Shown here piece after piece: positions 9,249 to 17,645 of a stretch of 34,931 nt of DNA (positions within the stretch are counted from its first letter, which is position 1; each line of letters starts with the position of its first letter). A program made the position numbers and the translations under genes. The DNA comes from an uncultured Prevotellaceae bacterium (GTDB taxonomy: Bacteria > Bacteroidota > Bacteroidia > Bacteroidales > Bacteroidaceae). The stretch lies in NCBI GenBank assembly GCA_946626595.1, contig CAMOUQ010000012.1:1-34931 (forward strand). The letters are read 5' to 3'. The notes under the pieces were generated by a model. It was not told the DNA's origin and ran no database searches. It saw only the letters and a program-made list of their open reading frames with translations.

Positions 9249-12200
9249 TTATAGTCCGCGTCCGTGACAGTTCTTGAACTTCTTACCCGAGCCGCAGGGA
9301 CAGGGGTCGTTGCGTCCGGGCAGTTTCTCGGTCACGATGGGCTGCACGGGTCCTTGCTGTTCGCGGGTGTCGCGTGCTGCGGCAGCGCGCTGTGCGGGGT
9401 CGGTCAGGTCGCTTCGGCTCTCGGTGTACTGCGGACGCTGGCGCGGAGCCTGCTGTGCCGGAGTCTGTTGCATCTCCACGTCCACGTCGGGCACCTGGCC
9501 ACGCATCAGGATGCTGATGGTCTTGTTGTTGATGCGGTTCACCATGTCGTCGAACAGTTTCACGCTCTCCAGCTTGAAGATGAGCAGCGGGTCCTTCTGT
9601 TCGTACGAAGCGTTCTGTACCGAATGCTTCAGTTCGTCCAGCAGGCGCAGGTTCTCTTTCCAGGCTTCATCGATGGTGTGGAGCAGGATAGCCTTTTCAA
9701 AGGCCTTCACCAGGGCCTGCGACTTTGTCTCATAGGCTTCCTTCATGCCTACCAATATCTGATAGACGTGGCGACCGTCCATCACCGGCACGCGTATGTT
9801 CTCGAACTGCTGTCCCTGGGGACTTTCGTAGATGCGTGAGATGACCTTGTTGGCGTTGGCGGCCATCAGGTTGGTCTTCTCCTTGAAGCGGTCCATCACC
9901 TTCTGATATACCTCCTCGGCCAGGTCGTCCATCTTGCCCCCCTCCAGACGGTCCTGCGTCAGGGGAAACTCCATGGCGAAGACCTCAAGGAAGCGCTCGC
10001 GGCATCCCACGAAGTCGTTATTCTCCAGGATATTGCATACGCGGTCCCATATCATGTCGGCAATGTCCATGCCGATGCGCTCGCCCATCAGGGCGTGGCG
10101 GCGCTTCTCGTAGATGACGGTACGTTGCTTGTTCATCACGTCATCGTATTCCAGCAAGCGCTTACGCACGCCGAAGTGGTTCTCCTCCACCTTCTTCTGT
10201 GCGCGCTCGATGCTCTTCGAAATCATCGGGTGCTCAATCATTTCACCGTCCTCGAATCCCAGTCGGTCCATTACCTTGGCAATGCGCTCCGAGGCAAACA
10301 GACGCATCAGTTTGTCCTCCAGCGAGACGTAGAAGACACTGGAACCGGGGTCACCCTGACGTCCGCTTCGACCACGCAACTGGCGGTCGACGCGACGGCT
10401 TTCGTGACGCTCCGTACCGATGATGGCCAGACCGCCGGCTTCCTTCACCGCCGGACTGAGCTTGATATCGGTACCACGACCGGCCATGTTCGTAGCAATG
10501 GTGACGGCACCCAGCATGCGCTCCTCCGTCTTCACGAGACTGGCGGCATCGCGGGGTTCGCGCTTCTCCTTCTTGGCGGCCTCTTCCTCGAGGCGAGCCT
10601 GATAGTTGACGGCAGCGCTCTTCTCGCAGAATCCGCGTCCGTCCGTCGTTATGTAAGCATTGCCCATTGCGCTCTGACCGGCCTGGGCCACGATGTCGGC
10701 CTCCTTCTGATGGAGCTTGGCATTCAGCACCTGGTGAGGTATCTTGCGCATCTGCAGCATCTTCGACAGCATTTCACTGATTTCCACGCTTGTGGTACCC
10801 ACCAGTGTGGGACGTCCGCTGGTGCGCATCTGTTCCACCTCCTGGATGACGGCTTTGTACTTCTCGCGCTGCGTCTTGTACACACGGTCGTCCATGTCGT
10901 TGCGGGCGATGGGGCGGTTGGTAGGAATTTCCACCACATCCAGTTTGTAGATGTCCCAGAATTCGCCGGCCTCGGTGATGGCAGTACCCGTCATACCAGC
11001 CAGCTTGTGATACATGCGGAAGTAGTTCTGCAGGGTGATGGTGGCAAAGGTCTGCGTGGCAGCCTGAATCTCGACGTGCTCCTTAGCCTCAACGGCCTGG
11101 TGCAGTCCGTCGCTCCAGCGGCGACCTTCCATGATACGGCCCGTCTGCTCGTCGACAATCTTCACCTCGCCGTCTATGATGACGTACTCCTCGTTGAGGT
11201 TGAACATGGCGTAAGCCTTCAGGAGCTGCTGCAGGGTGTGCATGCGCTCGCTCTTGATGGCGTATTCGGTGTAGAGTTGGTCTTTCTTCTGCAGGCGTTC
11301 CTCCTCGGGCAGGGCATCCAGCTCAGCCATCTGCATGGCCAGGTCGGGCATCACGAAGAGATCCTTATCGTTCACCTGACTGGCCAGCCAGGCATGTCCT
11401 TTGTCGGTGAGGTCGGCACTGTTCTGCTTCTCGTCGACCACGAAGTAGAGGGGTTCCACAGCCTCCGGCATGCGGCGGTTGTTGTTCTCCATGTATATTT
11501 CCTCGGTGGCCAGCATGCCCGACTTGATGCCGGGTTCGGAGAGGAACTTGATGAGGGGCTTGTTCTTAGGCAGTGCCTTGTGGCTGCGATAGAGTGCCAG
11601 GAAGCCCTGCTCCAGTTTCTCCTTATCGTTCTCTGCCTGTCCCTGGGCAATGAGGGTCTTGGCCTCAGCCAGATACTGGGTAGCCAACTGGCGCTGCACG
11701 TTCACCAGTTTCTCCACCAGGGGCTGGTATTCGGCAAACATCTGGTCGTCGCCCTTGGGCACGGGACCGGAGATAATCAGAGGCGTACGGGCATCGTCAA
11801 TCAGGACGGAGTCGACCTCGTCGACGATGGCATAGTTATGGGCACGCTGCACCAGGTCGGCCGGGTCGGTGGCCATGTTATCACGCAGGTAGTCGAAGCC
11901 GAACTCGTTGTTCGTACCAAAGGTGATGTCAGCCATGTAGGCCTTGCGACGTGCCTCGCTGTTGGGCTGGTGCTTGTCGATGCAGTCGACCGACAGGCCA
12001 TGGAACATGTAGAGGGGACCCATCCACTCGGAGTCACGCTTGGCCAGGTAGTCGTTGACGGTAACGACATGCACGCCGTTGCCCGTCAGGGCATTCAGGA
12101 AGACGGGGAGCGTGGCCACCAGGGTCTTACCCTCACCCGTAGCCATCTCGGCAATCTTGCCTTGATGCAGGACGGTGCCGCCGAACAACTGTACGTCGTA

Positions 12201-12713
12201 GTGCACCATGTTCCACACGGTCTCGTTGCCTCCGGCCACCCAGTGGTTGTGGTAGATGGCCTTGTCGCCCTCGATGTCCACGAAGTCGTGGCGCGCAGCC
12301 AGTTCGCGGTCGAAGTCGGTGGCCGTCACCTCGATGTTCTCGTTGTTGGTGAAGCGTTCGGCCGTACTCTTCATGATGGCAAAGGCCACGGGGCGCACCT
12401 CTTCCAGAGCCTTCTCCAGCACCTCCAGCACCTCCTTCTCCAGTTTGTCTATCTGGGCAAAGATGGGCGCGCGGTCCTGCAGTTCGGTCTGCTCGATTTT
12501 TGCTTTCAGGTCAGCAATCTGGCGGCGCAAGTCGGCCGGAGCATCCTGTACCTGTTTCTTTATCTCTAACGTCTTGGCACGCAATTCGTCGTTCGACAGT
12601 GCCTGTATCTCGGGGTAAAGGGCTTTCACCTGATTCACCAGCGGCTGAATGGCTTTCATGTCGCGCTGGGCCTTGTTGCCGAAGATACTACTCAAAAAAT
12701 CTATAAACTTCAT
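9249..12713 (-). CDS. secA: Preprotein translocase ATPase SecA
   Basis: SecA is the motor that drives unfolded preproteins through SecYEG using ATP. Walker A (MATGEGKT) is at residues 190-197, the DEVD box at 298-301, and the second helicase half includes [10 protein letters not shown] and [14 protein letters not shown]. The C-terminus is a zinc-binding SEC-C motif, [13 protein letters not shown], with Cys1138, Cys1140, Cys1149 and His1150, which contacts SecB or ribosomes in other bacteria. At 1154 aa it is longer than the roughly 900 aa of E. coli SecA. The extra length sits partly near residues 55-105 and 330-480, as known for Bacteroidota. It begins 50 nt after the phosphatase-like gene. 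Confidence 0.98.
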   Translation of the reverse strand: MKFIDFLSSIFGNKAQRDMKAIQPLVNQVKALYPEIQALSNDELRAKTLEIKKQVQDAPADLRRQIADLKAKIEQTELQDRAPIFAQIDKLEKEVLEVLEKALEEVRPVAFAIMKSTAERFTNNENIEVTATDFDRELAARHDFVDIEGDKAIYHNHWVAGGNETVWNMVHYDVQLFGGTVLHQGKIAEMATGEGKTLVATLPVFLNALTGNGVHVVTVNDYLAKRDSEWMGPLYMFHGLSVDCIDKHQPNSEARRKAYMADITFGTNNEFGFDYLRDNMATDPADLVQRAHNYAIVDEVDSVLIDDARTPLIISGPVPKGDDQMFAEYQPLVEKLVNVQRQLATQYLAEAKTLIAQGQAENDKEKLEQGFLALYRSHKALPKNKPLIKFLSEPGIKSGMLATEEIYMENNNRRMPEAVEPLYFVVDEKQNSADLTDKGHAWLASQVNDKDLFVMPDLAMQMAELDALPEEERLQKKDQLYTEYAIKSERMHTLQQLLKAYAMFNLNEEYVIIDGEVKIVDEQTGRIMEGRRWSDGLHQAVEAKEHVEIQAATQTFATITLQNYFRMYHKLAGMTGTAITEAGEFWDIYKLDVVEIPTNRPIARNDMDDRVYKTQREKYKAVIQEVEQMRTSGRPTLVGTTSVEISEMLSKMLQMRKIPHQVLNAKLHQKEADIVAQAGQSAMGNAYITTDGRGFCEKSAAVNYQARLEEEAAKKEKREPRDAASLVKTEERMLGAVTIATNMAGRGTDIKLSPAVKEAGGLAIIGTERHESRRVDRQLRGRSGRQGDPGSSVFYVSLEDKLMRLFASERIAKVMDRLGFEDGEMIEHPMISKSIERAQKKVEENHFGVRKRLLEYDDVMNKQRTVIYEKRRHALMGERIGMDIADMIWDRVCNILENNDFVGCRERFLEVFAMEFPLTQDRLEGGKMDDLAEEVYQKVMDRFKEKTNLMAANANKVISRIYESPQGQQFENIRVPVMDGRHVYQILVGMKEAYETKSQALVKAFEKAILLHTIDEAWKENLRLLDELKHSVQNASYEQKDPLLIFKLESVKLFDDMVNRINNKTISILMRGQVPDVDVEMQQTPAQQAPRQRPQYTESRSDLTDPAQRAAAARDTREQQGPVQPIVTEKLPGRNDPCPCGSGKKFKNCHGRGL

Positions 12714-12763
12714 ATTTGTAATTTACTATTTAGCGATTTAAAATATACTATTTATTCTTCATT

Positions 12764-14320
12764 TCAACGGATTCCCGTCAAGGGAGCGGCGCTGCTGGCA
12801 CTCGGAGCACGTATGCGCAGGCAGCGGGCCAAGGTGGGTGCCACGTGGTCGACGGTGACCGGCTCCACAATGACCTGCGGTTCGATGTTCCTTCCGAAGA
12901 ATACCAAGGGGAATGTCATGTACGAGTCGCGTTGCTGGCGGCGTTCGCCCGTCTGTTCGTTGACGAGCGTCCAGCCCGGACTCACCTGTATCAGTATGTC
13001 GCCCGACTGTCGCGGGTTGTAGGCATTGCGCAGGGCGCGGACGCTTGGCGTGCCGATTCCCAGCATCAGACGTGTTGCGGTGAAGACATCGCGCACACCG
13101 GACAGACGGCCGAGGAATTCGGCACTGCGCTCCAGCACTTCGCTGATATTCAGGGCACGATTCTCGATGCCCTTCAAATCGAAGTACAACTGGTTGCCCA
13201 TCGTGCCTTCGATGTATTGTGCCTGGCCATAGAGGGCCGAGAGATACATATTCAGAAGCCCGGACGCACGCGTGATATTGAACTCGCCGGTGGGTATGCG
13301 GTAGCGGGCCATGTCGCCGTCGGAACGGTCGGTATCGCTATAGCCCGTACTGGTCAGGACAAAGAGCACACGCTCGCGGCCCACCTTCTCCTCTATCATG
13401 CGCAGCAGGCGCTCTATCTGGTAGTCGAGGCGCACGTAGGTATCCTGCAGTTCGATGGGATAGTCGGCCACGGTGTGGTGGTCGTAGTTGCCGGCATAGT
13501 AGGTCACCGAGAGGTAGTCGGTGAAGGTGTCGTTGCCCATCTGCGTATTCTGCAGACAGTGGCCGACGAAGTCCGTCACCTCCTCGTTGACCAGTGCACT
13601 GGCCTTGAACTCGCGGAACTGTCTGTCGCCGCGGAACATGTGGCGGAAGGGCTTCTTCATGCTCTCCGACACGAAATAGCTGAACTCGGCCACCTGGTTG
13701 TTGATGGGTGTCCAGAGCAGTTTCTTGATATTGTTGGCGGCATGCTCGCCCCGGTTGTACGAGGTCAGCCACACAGGATATTCGTAGTAGGCCGAAGTCA
13801 CCCACTGCCCGTTGTCGTCGCTAATCCAGAACGCACCGTCGGCAGCATGTCCGCCGGCCAGCACGGCAGCGTCGCTGTTGGGTGCCACGCTGTAGACCAA
13901 GGCACGTCCTTCGGTGCCCAGTTTCAGTTCATCGCCCAGGGCGCTCACTGCCAGGTTCGCCGGTGTGCCCTCCCCCACGCAGTACTGGGGATGGAGGGTC
14001 TGACGACTGAGCCACCGTTCGCCCACGATACCATTCTCGTACGGAGCGGCCCCGCTGGCCAGACAGGCCACCGACGAGGCCCGGTCGGGCTGGGCAAAGG
14101 GGTATTCGGCACGCTGATAGACACGACCCTCGCGCAGCAGGCGCCGGAAGCCTTCTTCGCCATACAGGGGAGCGAAGGCATCCAGATAGTCGGTGCACAA
14201 CTGGTCGACAATCACGCTCACCACCAGACGAGGCACATCGGGTGTCGTCTGTGCCTCAGCGCCCATGATGGACATGAGCAAGACCAGGGAGGTCAGTAGA
14301 TGATGCTGGCGTGTAGTCAT
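12764..14320 (-). CDS. Alkaline-phosphatase-superfamily protein, apparently catalytically degenerate
   Basis: The 518-aa protein has a signal peptide (cleavage near AEAQ, residue 24) and is predicted to be periplasmic. The fold signature of PafA-type phosphatases / type I phosphodiesterases is clear: VIVDQLCTDYLD (D39), SGAAPYENGIVGERW (89-103), GGHAADGAFW (156-165) and VDHVAPTLA (490-498). Aligned by eye with PafA from memory, most active-site residues are changed. The nucleophile Thr corresponds to P78, the Asp of the DxxxH metal site to N278 (its His is kept at H282), the Asp-His of TADHG to T325-G326, and the late metal His to about M468/T469. The Lys and Arg that bind substrate phosphate also seem absent. 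Its ATG overlaps the stop codon of the DUF4105 gene (ATGA), so the two are probably translationally coupled. It may be a pseudoenzyme or have a different chemistry. Confidence 0.8.
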   Translation of the reverse strand: MTTRQHHLLTSLVLLMSIMGAEAQTTPDVPRLVVSVIVDQLCTDYLDAFAPLYGEEGFRRLLREGRVYQRAEYPFAQPDRASSVACLASGAAPYENGIVGERWLSRQTLHPQYCVGEGTPANLAVSALGDELKLGTEGRALVYSVAPNSDAAVLAGGHAADGAFWISDDNGQWVTSAYYEYPVWLTSYNRGEHAANNIKKLLWTPINNQVAEFSYFVSESMKKPFRHMFRGDRQFREFKASALVNEEVTDFVGHCLQNTQMGNDTFTDYLSVTYYAGNYDHHTVADYPIELQDTYVRLDYQIERLLRMIEEKVGRERVLFVLTSTGYSDTDRSDGDMARYRIPTGEFNITRASGLLNMYLSALYGQAQYIEGTMGNQLYFDLKGIENRALNISEVLERSAEFLGRLSGVRDVFTATRLMLGIGTPSVRALRNAYNPRQSGDILIQVSPGWTLVNEQTGERRQQRDSYMTFPLVFFGRNIEPQVIVEPVTVDHVAPTLARCLRIRAPSASSAAPLTGIR

Positions 14321-15513
14321 CGGTGATAATTGAGATAGTAACTAATAGGACGTGTCAACAAAACGAGTGCCAAAGGCAGCATCGGTGCACAAAAAGTTTG
14401 TGGAATCCAGGCCATGAACAATACGAACAGGGCCAACCACAGTAGGTTGAAGTAGTGGTAGGGGCACGTCTTCTTGCGACGGGCCGAGCGCACCACCCAG
14501 GGCATGCACAGCAGGGGCAGCGGGTTCAGCACCCATGCCTGCCAGTTGGAATCGACGGTCGGATGCTGCGAGAAGAGCAACATGAAGCACACAAGTATGC
14601 CCATGATGCCCTGCACCGTCATCAGCACCATGTCGACGCCCCACCACATCCGGCCCCAGTACCATTCGGCTGCCATGACGAGCAGGCAGATAACGAGGAG
14701 GCATAAAGCCGCACGGGTCGGCGTCATCCATTCCAAGAGGCGTCCTTGCCACGTCGTGGCAGCCGGCTCTATCCGTTTCTCCGGCATATCGGGCAGTATG
14801 ATGTTCGTCTCGCCCACCAATGGGCGGCGGTTATCGTCGTCATCGTAAATCTGCGCCCCATCCATGCACTGCATCAGGTGCTCCGGCAGGAACTGGCAGG
14901 CACGGTCCGACAGCACGGTGTCGCAGGCGGCACCCAGCAGGAGGTCGCAGCCCGTCTCGTCCCAAGGATAGTCGTGAGAGTAGCGATGCAGCATCGTGCG
15001 ATAGGTGGGGTTTTCGGTCTGCTTGGGGTACACCACATGGCCGTCCACCGCCTGTTCTATCATGTCGCGGGCCTTGGTCGTGCAGTTGTTCAGCAGGAAG
15101 TTGTAGCGATAGGTGCGGTTCTGCGGCAGCGAGTTCGTGGCCAAGTTGCTGACCAGCCGCGCCTTCTCCTCATTCGTCAAGGCCAAGACCTGTTCCGTCA
15201 CCTGCGAACCGCGCTTTTCGTAGTCCTGCAGGAAGCCCTGGAACGGATAGGCCGCCACCATGTAGTCGCACTGCCCCAGGATGAAGCGCCACATGAAGTT
15301 CGGCGCCTTGAAGTCGAAGACGCCGTAGTTGAACACGACGTCCATGCCCCGACCGACATCCTGCACGCGCAGTGCCGTATGTCCGTAGAGTTGGTACACC
15401 TCAGTACCTGGCGCACAGGTGAGCAGGCTCACCCGCAGGCTGTCGGTTTGCGCCCTCAGCCCCAGGCTGGCGAGCACCGTAAGAAGCACCAAAACGTACC
15501 TTTGCACGCGCAT
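14317..15513 (-). CDS. DUF4105 membrane protein, candidate lipoprotein N-acyltransferase (Lnb-like)
   Basis: I chose the start at 15513, which gives a signal peptide (MRVQRYVLVLLTVLASLGLRAQ). An upstream in-frame start at 15546 would lie within the -7 promoter element. The 398-aa protein has a periplasmic DUF4105 domain (about 25-250) with H45 in YGHTALRV and C144 in LLNNCTTKARD, a His/Cys arrangement that fits a thiol enzyme of NlpC/P60 type. Five membrane segments follow at about 266-284, 293-314, 327-342, 353-371 and 373-392. As I recall, the Bacteroides lipoprotein N-acyltransferase Lnb belongs to this family, which would give a role in completing triacylated lipoproteins; paralogues exist, so this is tentative. 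The gene has its own promoter and overlaps the next gene by 4 nt. Confidence 0.8.
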   Translation of the reverse strand: MRVQRYVLVLLTVLASLGLRAQTDSLRVSLLTCAPGTEVYQLYGHTALRVQDVGRGMDVVFNYGVFDFKAPNFMWRFILGQCDYMVAAYPFQGFLQDYEKRGSQVTEQVLALTNEEKARLVSNLATNSLPQNRTYRYNFLLNNCTTKARDMIEQAVDGHVVYPKQTENPTYRTMLHRYSHDYPWDETGCDLLLGAACDTVLSDRACQFLPEHLMQCMDGAQIYDDDDNRRPLVGETNIILPDMPEKRIEPAATTWQGRLLEWMTPTRAALCLLVICLLVMAAEWYWGRMWWGVDMVLMTVQGIMGILVCFMLLFSQHPTVDSNWQAWVLNPLPLLCMPWVVRSARRKKTCPYHYFNLLWLALFVLFMAWIPQTFCAPMLPLALVLLTRPISYYLNYHR

Positions 15514-15543
15514 AATACAATAATTTATGTACAAATTCGCGCG

Positions 15544-15575
15544 CAAAGATACGAATTAATAAGGAATATTCCAAA
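15544..15575 (-). promoter_or_regulatory. Bacteroides-type promoter of the DUF4105 gene
   Basis: On the minus strand the -33 TTTG (15572-15575) and the -7 box TATCTTTG (15544-15551) are separated by exactly 20 nt, matching TTTG-N20-TAnnTTTG. Transcription should begin near 15537, leaving a leader of about 25 nt before the ATG at 15513. Confidence 0.85.
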
Positions 15576-15593
15576 CTTGTCAGGGAATATTCG
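15563..15593. promoter_or_regulatory. Two GGAATATTC sites 21 bp apart, candidate operator
   Basis: The perfect palindrome GGAATATTCC (15563-15572) touches the -33 element of the DUF4105 promoter. A second copy, GGAATATTCG (15584-15593), lies just upstream of it. The 21-bp start-to-start distance is two helical turns, as expected for a regulator binding the same face of DNA. The regulator is unknown. Confidence 0.45.
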
Positions 15594-15617
15594 AACAATA
15601 GGGGCAGGAATCGTCCG

Positions 15618-17612
15618 TTATTTCAGTCCGCGCCCCTTGAGGAAGGCGGTATTGTCAGGCTGACGGCCGCAGAACTGACGGAACAATGTCATGGGCTCTT
15701 CGGAGCCGCCCTTCTCGAGGAAAGTCTGCTTAAATTTGGCGGCCAGTTCGGGATTCCATACGTTCCCCGAAGCCTCGAAGACGGAGAAGAGGTCCTTGTC
15801 CAGCACTTCGGACCAGAGATAGCCATAGTAACCGGCACTGTAGCCGCTGGAGAAGATGTGGTTGAAGTAGGTGGTGCGATAGCGGGGACCAATCTCCGGT
15901 ATCAATCCCATCTGCTGACATACCTGTTTTTCAAAAGCATCGATGTCGAGGCCTTCGACGCTCTCCAGCTCATGCCACTTCATGTCGAGGATGGAGGCGG
16001 CACAGAGTTCCGTGGTCATGAAGCCCTGGTTGAACTTCAGGGAGTTGTTGATTTTCTCTACCAATTCCTCGGGGATGACCTCACCCTTCTCGTTCACGGC
16101 ATACTGGGCCAGGAGCTCGGGCTGGAAGGCCCAGTTCTCGTTGAACTGCGAGAAGGTCTCCACGAAGTCGCGGGTCACGCTGGTACCGCTGACCGAGGGA
16201 TAGTGGCACTGGGTGAGCAGGCCGTGCAGGGCGTGTCCGAACTCGTGGAATACGGTCTGCACCTCGTCGATGGTGAGGTACTCCTCCAGGTTGGCCACGT
16301 TAACGATGATGGGGCGCACCATGTTGCCTTGGGCGTCGACGTACTGCTCGCGAATGTTGTTCATCCATGCACCGCCGCGTTTGCTGGAGCGGGGCAGGTA
16401 GTCGGTGGTGAAGATGCCCAGCAACTGGCCGTCGGCATCTGTAACCTTGTAGGTGGTGACCACATCGGGATTGTACGAGGGCACATCCTTCAGTTCCTCC
16501 ACATTCACGCCATAGAGCGTGTGGGCAGCGATGAAGATACCCTTCACGACGTTCTCCAACTTGAAGTAGGGTTTGGTGAGTTCCTCGTTCAGGTCATATT
16601 TCTGCGAGCGCACCTTCTCGGCATAGTACCACCAGTCCCAAGGCTCTATCTTGCTGCCGGCAGGGAGCAGTCCGGCGGCCACGTCGGCGTCCATCAGTTT
16701 CTGCATGTCACCCACCTCTTCCTTGGCCTTGGCCACGGCGGCCTTCATGATGTCGGTAAGGAAGGCATCCACCGTCTCCGTGTCGTGGGCCATCTTTGGC
16801 TCCAGGATGTAGGCTGCGGGATTGGGATAACCCATAATCTTCGCCTTCTCGATGCGAAGGCGCATGATGTCGAGTACGAGCTGACGGTTGTCGAACTCGT
16901 TGCCGTTGTGTCCGCGCTGGGTATAGGCCTGCAGCATCTGCTGACGGCGGTTGCGGTCCTGAGTGGTGGTCATCGCATTGGGGTAGTCGGATATGCTGAT
17001 GCCGAACTTCTCCTTGAAGGCATTGTTCTCGGAGAGGATGTTGTTGCCCAGTTTCTGCGTCTTCGAGGCCATTTCTGTATTAATCTCACGCAGGCGTGCC
17101 TGTTTATCTTCGGGCAGTCCTATGCCGTTGCGCTCAAATTCCTCGAAACGCTTCTTCAGCACCATCTGCTGCTCGCGAGTGAGCCGACTCTGGTCGGCTT
17201 TGTAAAGTTTGGCGATTCGTTCATAGAGCGCTTTGTTGAAGGATATGTTGTTCTGCTGCTCGGTAAAGAGAGGGATGGCCAGCTCCATGACGGAGTCGAT
17301 TTCGGGCGTGCGGTCGGTCTCATGGATATTGTACAACACGCCAGCCACCCGCGACAGGATGTTGCCAGAGAGTTCCAGGGGCTGGATGGTATTCTCGAAG
17401 GTCGGTTCTTCAGAGTTGTTCACGATATCCTCTATCTCTTTGTTCTGCTGCTCTATACCAGCCTGGATGGCGGGTATGTAGTCGTCCGTCTGGATGTCGG
17501 CAAAGGCGGGAATGCCGTAAGGGGTATCCCACTCGGAGAGGAAGGGATTCTGGCGTTCGTTGCATGCCAGGAGTGTCATTGCTGCGGTCATGAGGAAAAG
17601 AATCTTTTTCAT
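15618..17612 (-). CDS. dcp: M3-family peptidyl-dipeptidase (Dcp-like) lipoprotein
   Basis: This is a zinc peptidase that removes dipeptides from the C-termini of oligopeptides. The start at 17612 gives a lipoprotein signal MKKILFLMTAAMTLLAC with Cys17; an upstream TTG/ATG pair in the same frame would spoil it. The M3 zinc site HEFGH is at 456-460, with the third ligand E485 in DFVETFSQF. The C-terminal family segment GYSAGYYGYLWSEVLDKD is present. The length of 664 aa is close to Dcp of E. coli (about 680), but E. coli Dcp is cytoplasmic, while this one should be membrane-anchored facing the periplasm. It follows cyuA by 33 nt, probably in the same transcript. Confidence 0.92.
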   Translation of the reverse strand: MKKILFLMTAAMTLLACNERQNPFLSEWDTPYGIPAFADIQTDDYIPAIQAGIEQQNKEIEDIVNNSEEPTFENTIQPLELSGNILSRVAGVLYNIHETDRTPEIDSVMELAIPLFTEQQNNISFNKALYERIAKLYKADQSRLTREQQMVLKKRFEEFERNGIGLPEDKQARLREINTEMASKTQKLGNNILSENNAFKEKFGISISDYPNAMTTTQDRNRRQQMLQAYTQRGHNGNEFDNRQLVLDIMRLRIEKAKIMGYPNPAAYILEPKMAHDTETVDAFLTDIMKAAVAKAKEEVGDMQKLMDADVAAGLLPAGSKIEPWDWWYYAEKVRSQKYDLNEELTKPYFKLENVVKGIFIAAHTLYGVNVEELKDVPSYNPDVVTTYKVTDADGQLLGIFTTDYLPRSSKRGGAWMNNIREQYVDAQGNMVRPIIVNVANLEEYLTIDEVQTVFHEFGHALHGLLTQCHYPSVSGTSVTRDFVETFSQFNENWAFQPELLAQYAVNEKGEVIPEELVEKINNSLKFNQGFMTTELCAASILDMKWHELESVEGLDIDAFEKQVCQQMGLIPEIGPRYRTTYFNHIFSSGYSAGYYGYLWSEVLDKDLFSVFEASGNVWNPELAAKFKQTFLEKGGSEEPMTLFRQFCGRQPDNTAFLKGRGLK

Positions 17613-17645
17613 AGGAATAGGTTTAATTACCATCAAAGGGTAAGG

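Noticed and set aside
10095..12569. Open frame of 824 codons on the plus strand opposite secA
   Set aside because: secA is certain by motif. The antisense frame has low-complexity His/Leu/Val-rich composition typical of the complement of GC-biased third positions, with no domain signature.
12714..12763. Promoter directly upstream of secA
   Set aside because: Only a partial match (TATATTTT without a TTTG at the right distance) was found on the minus strand.
15513..15546. Upstream start for the DUF4105 gene
   Set aside because: It overlaps the -7 element and would be untranscribed; the ATG at 15513 gives a proper signal peptide.
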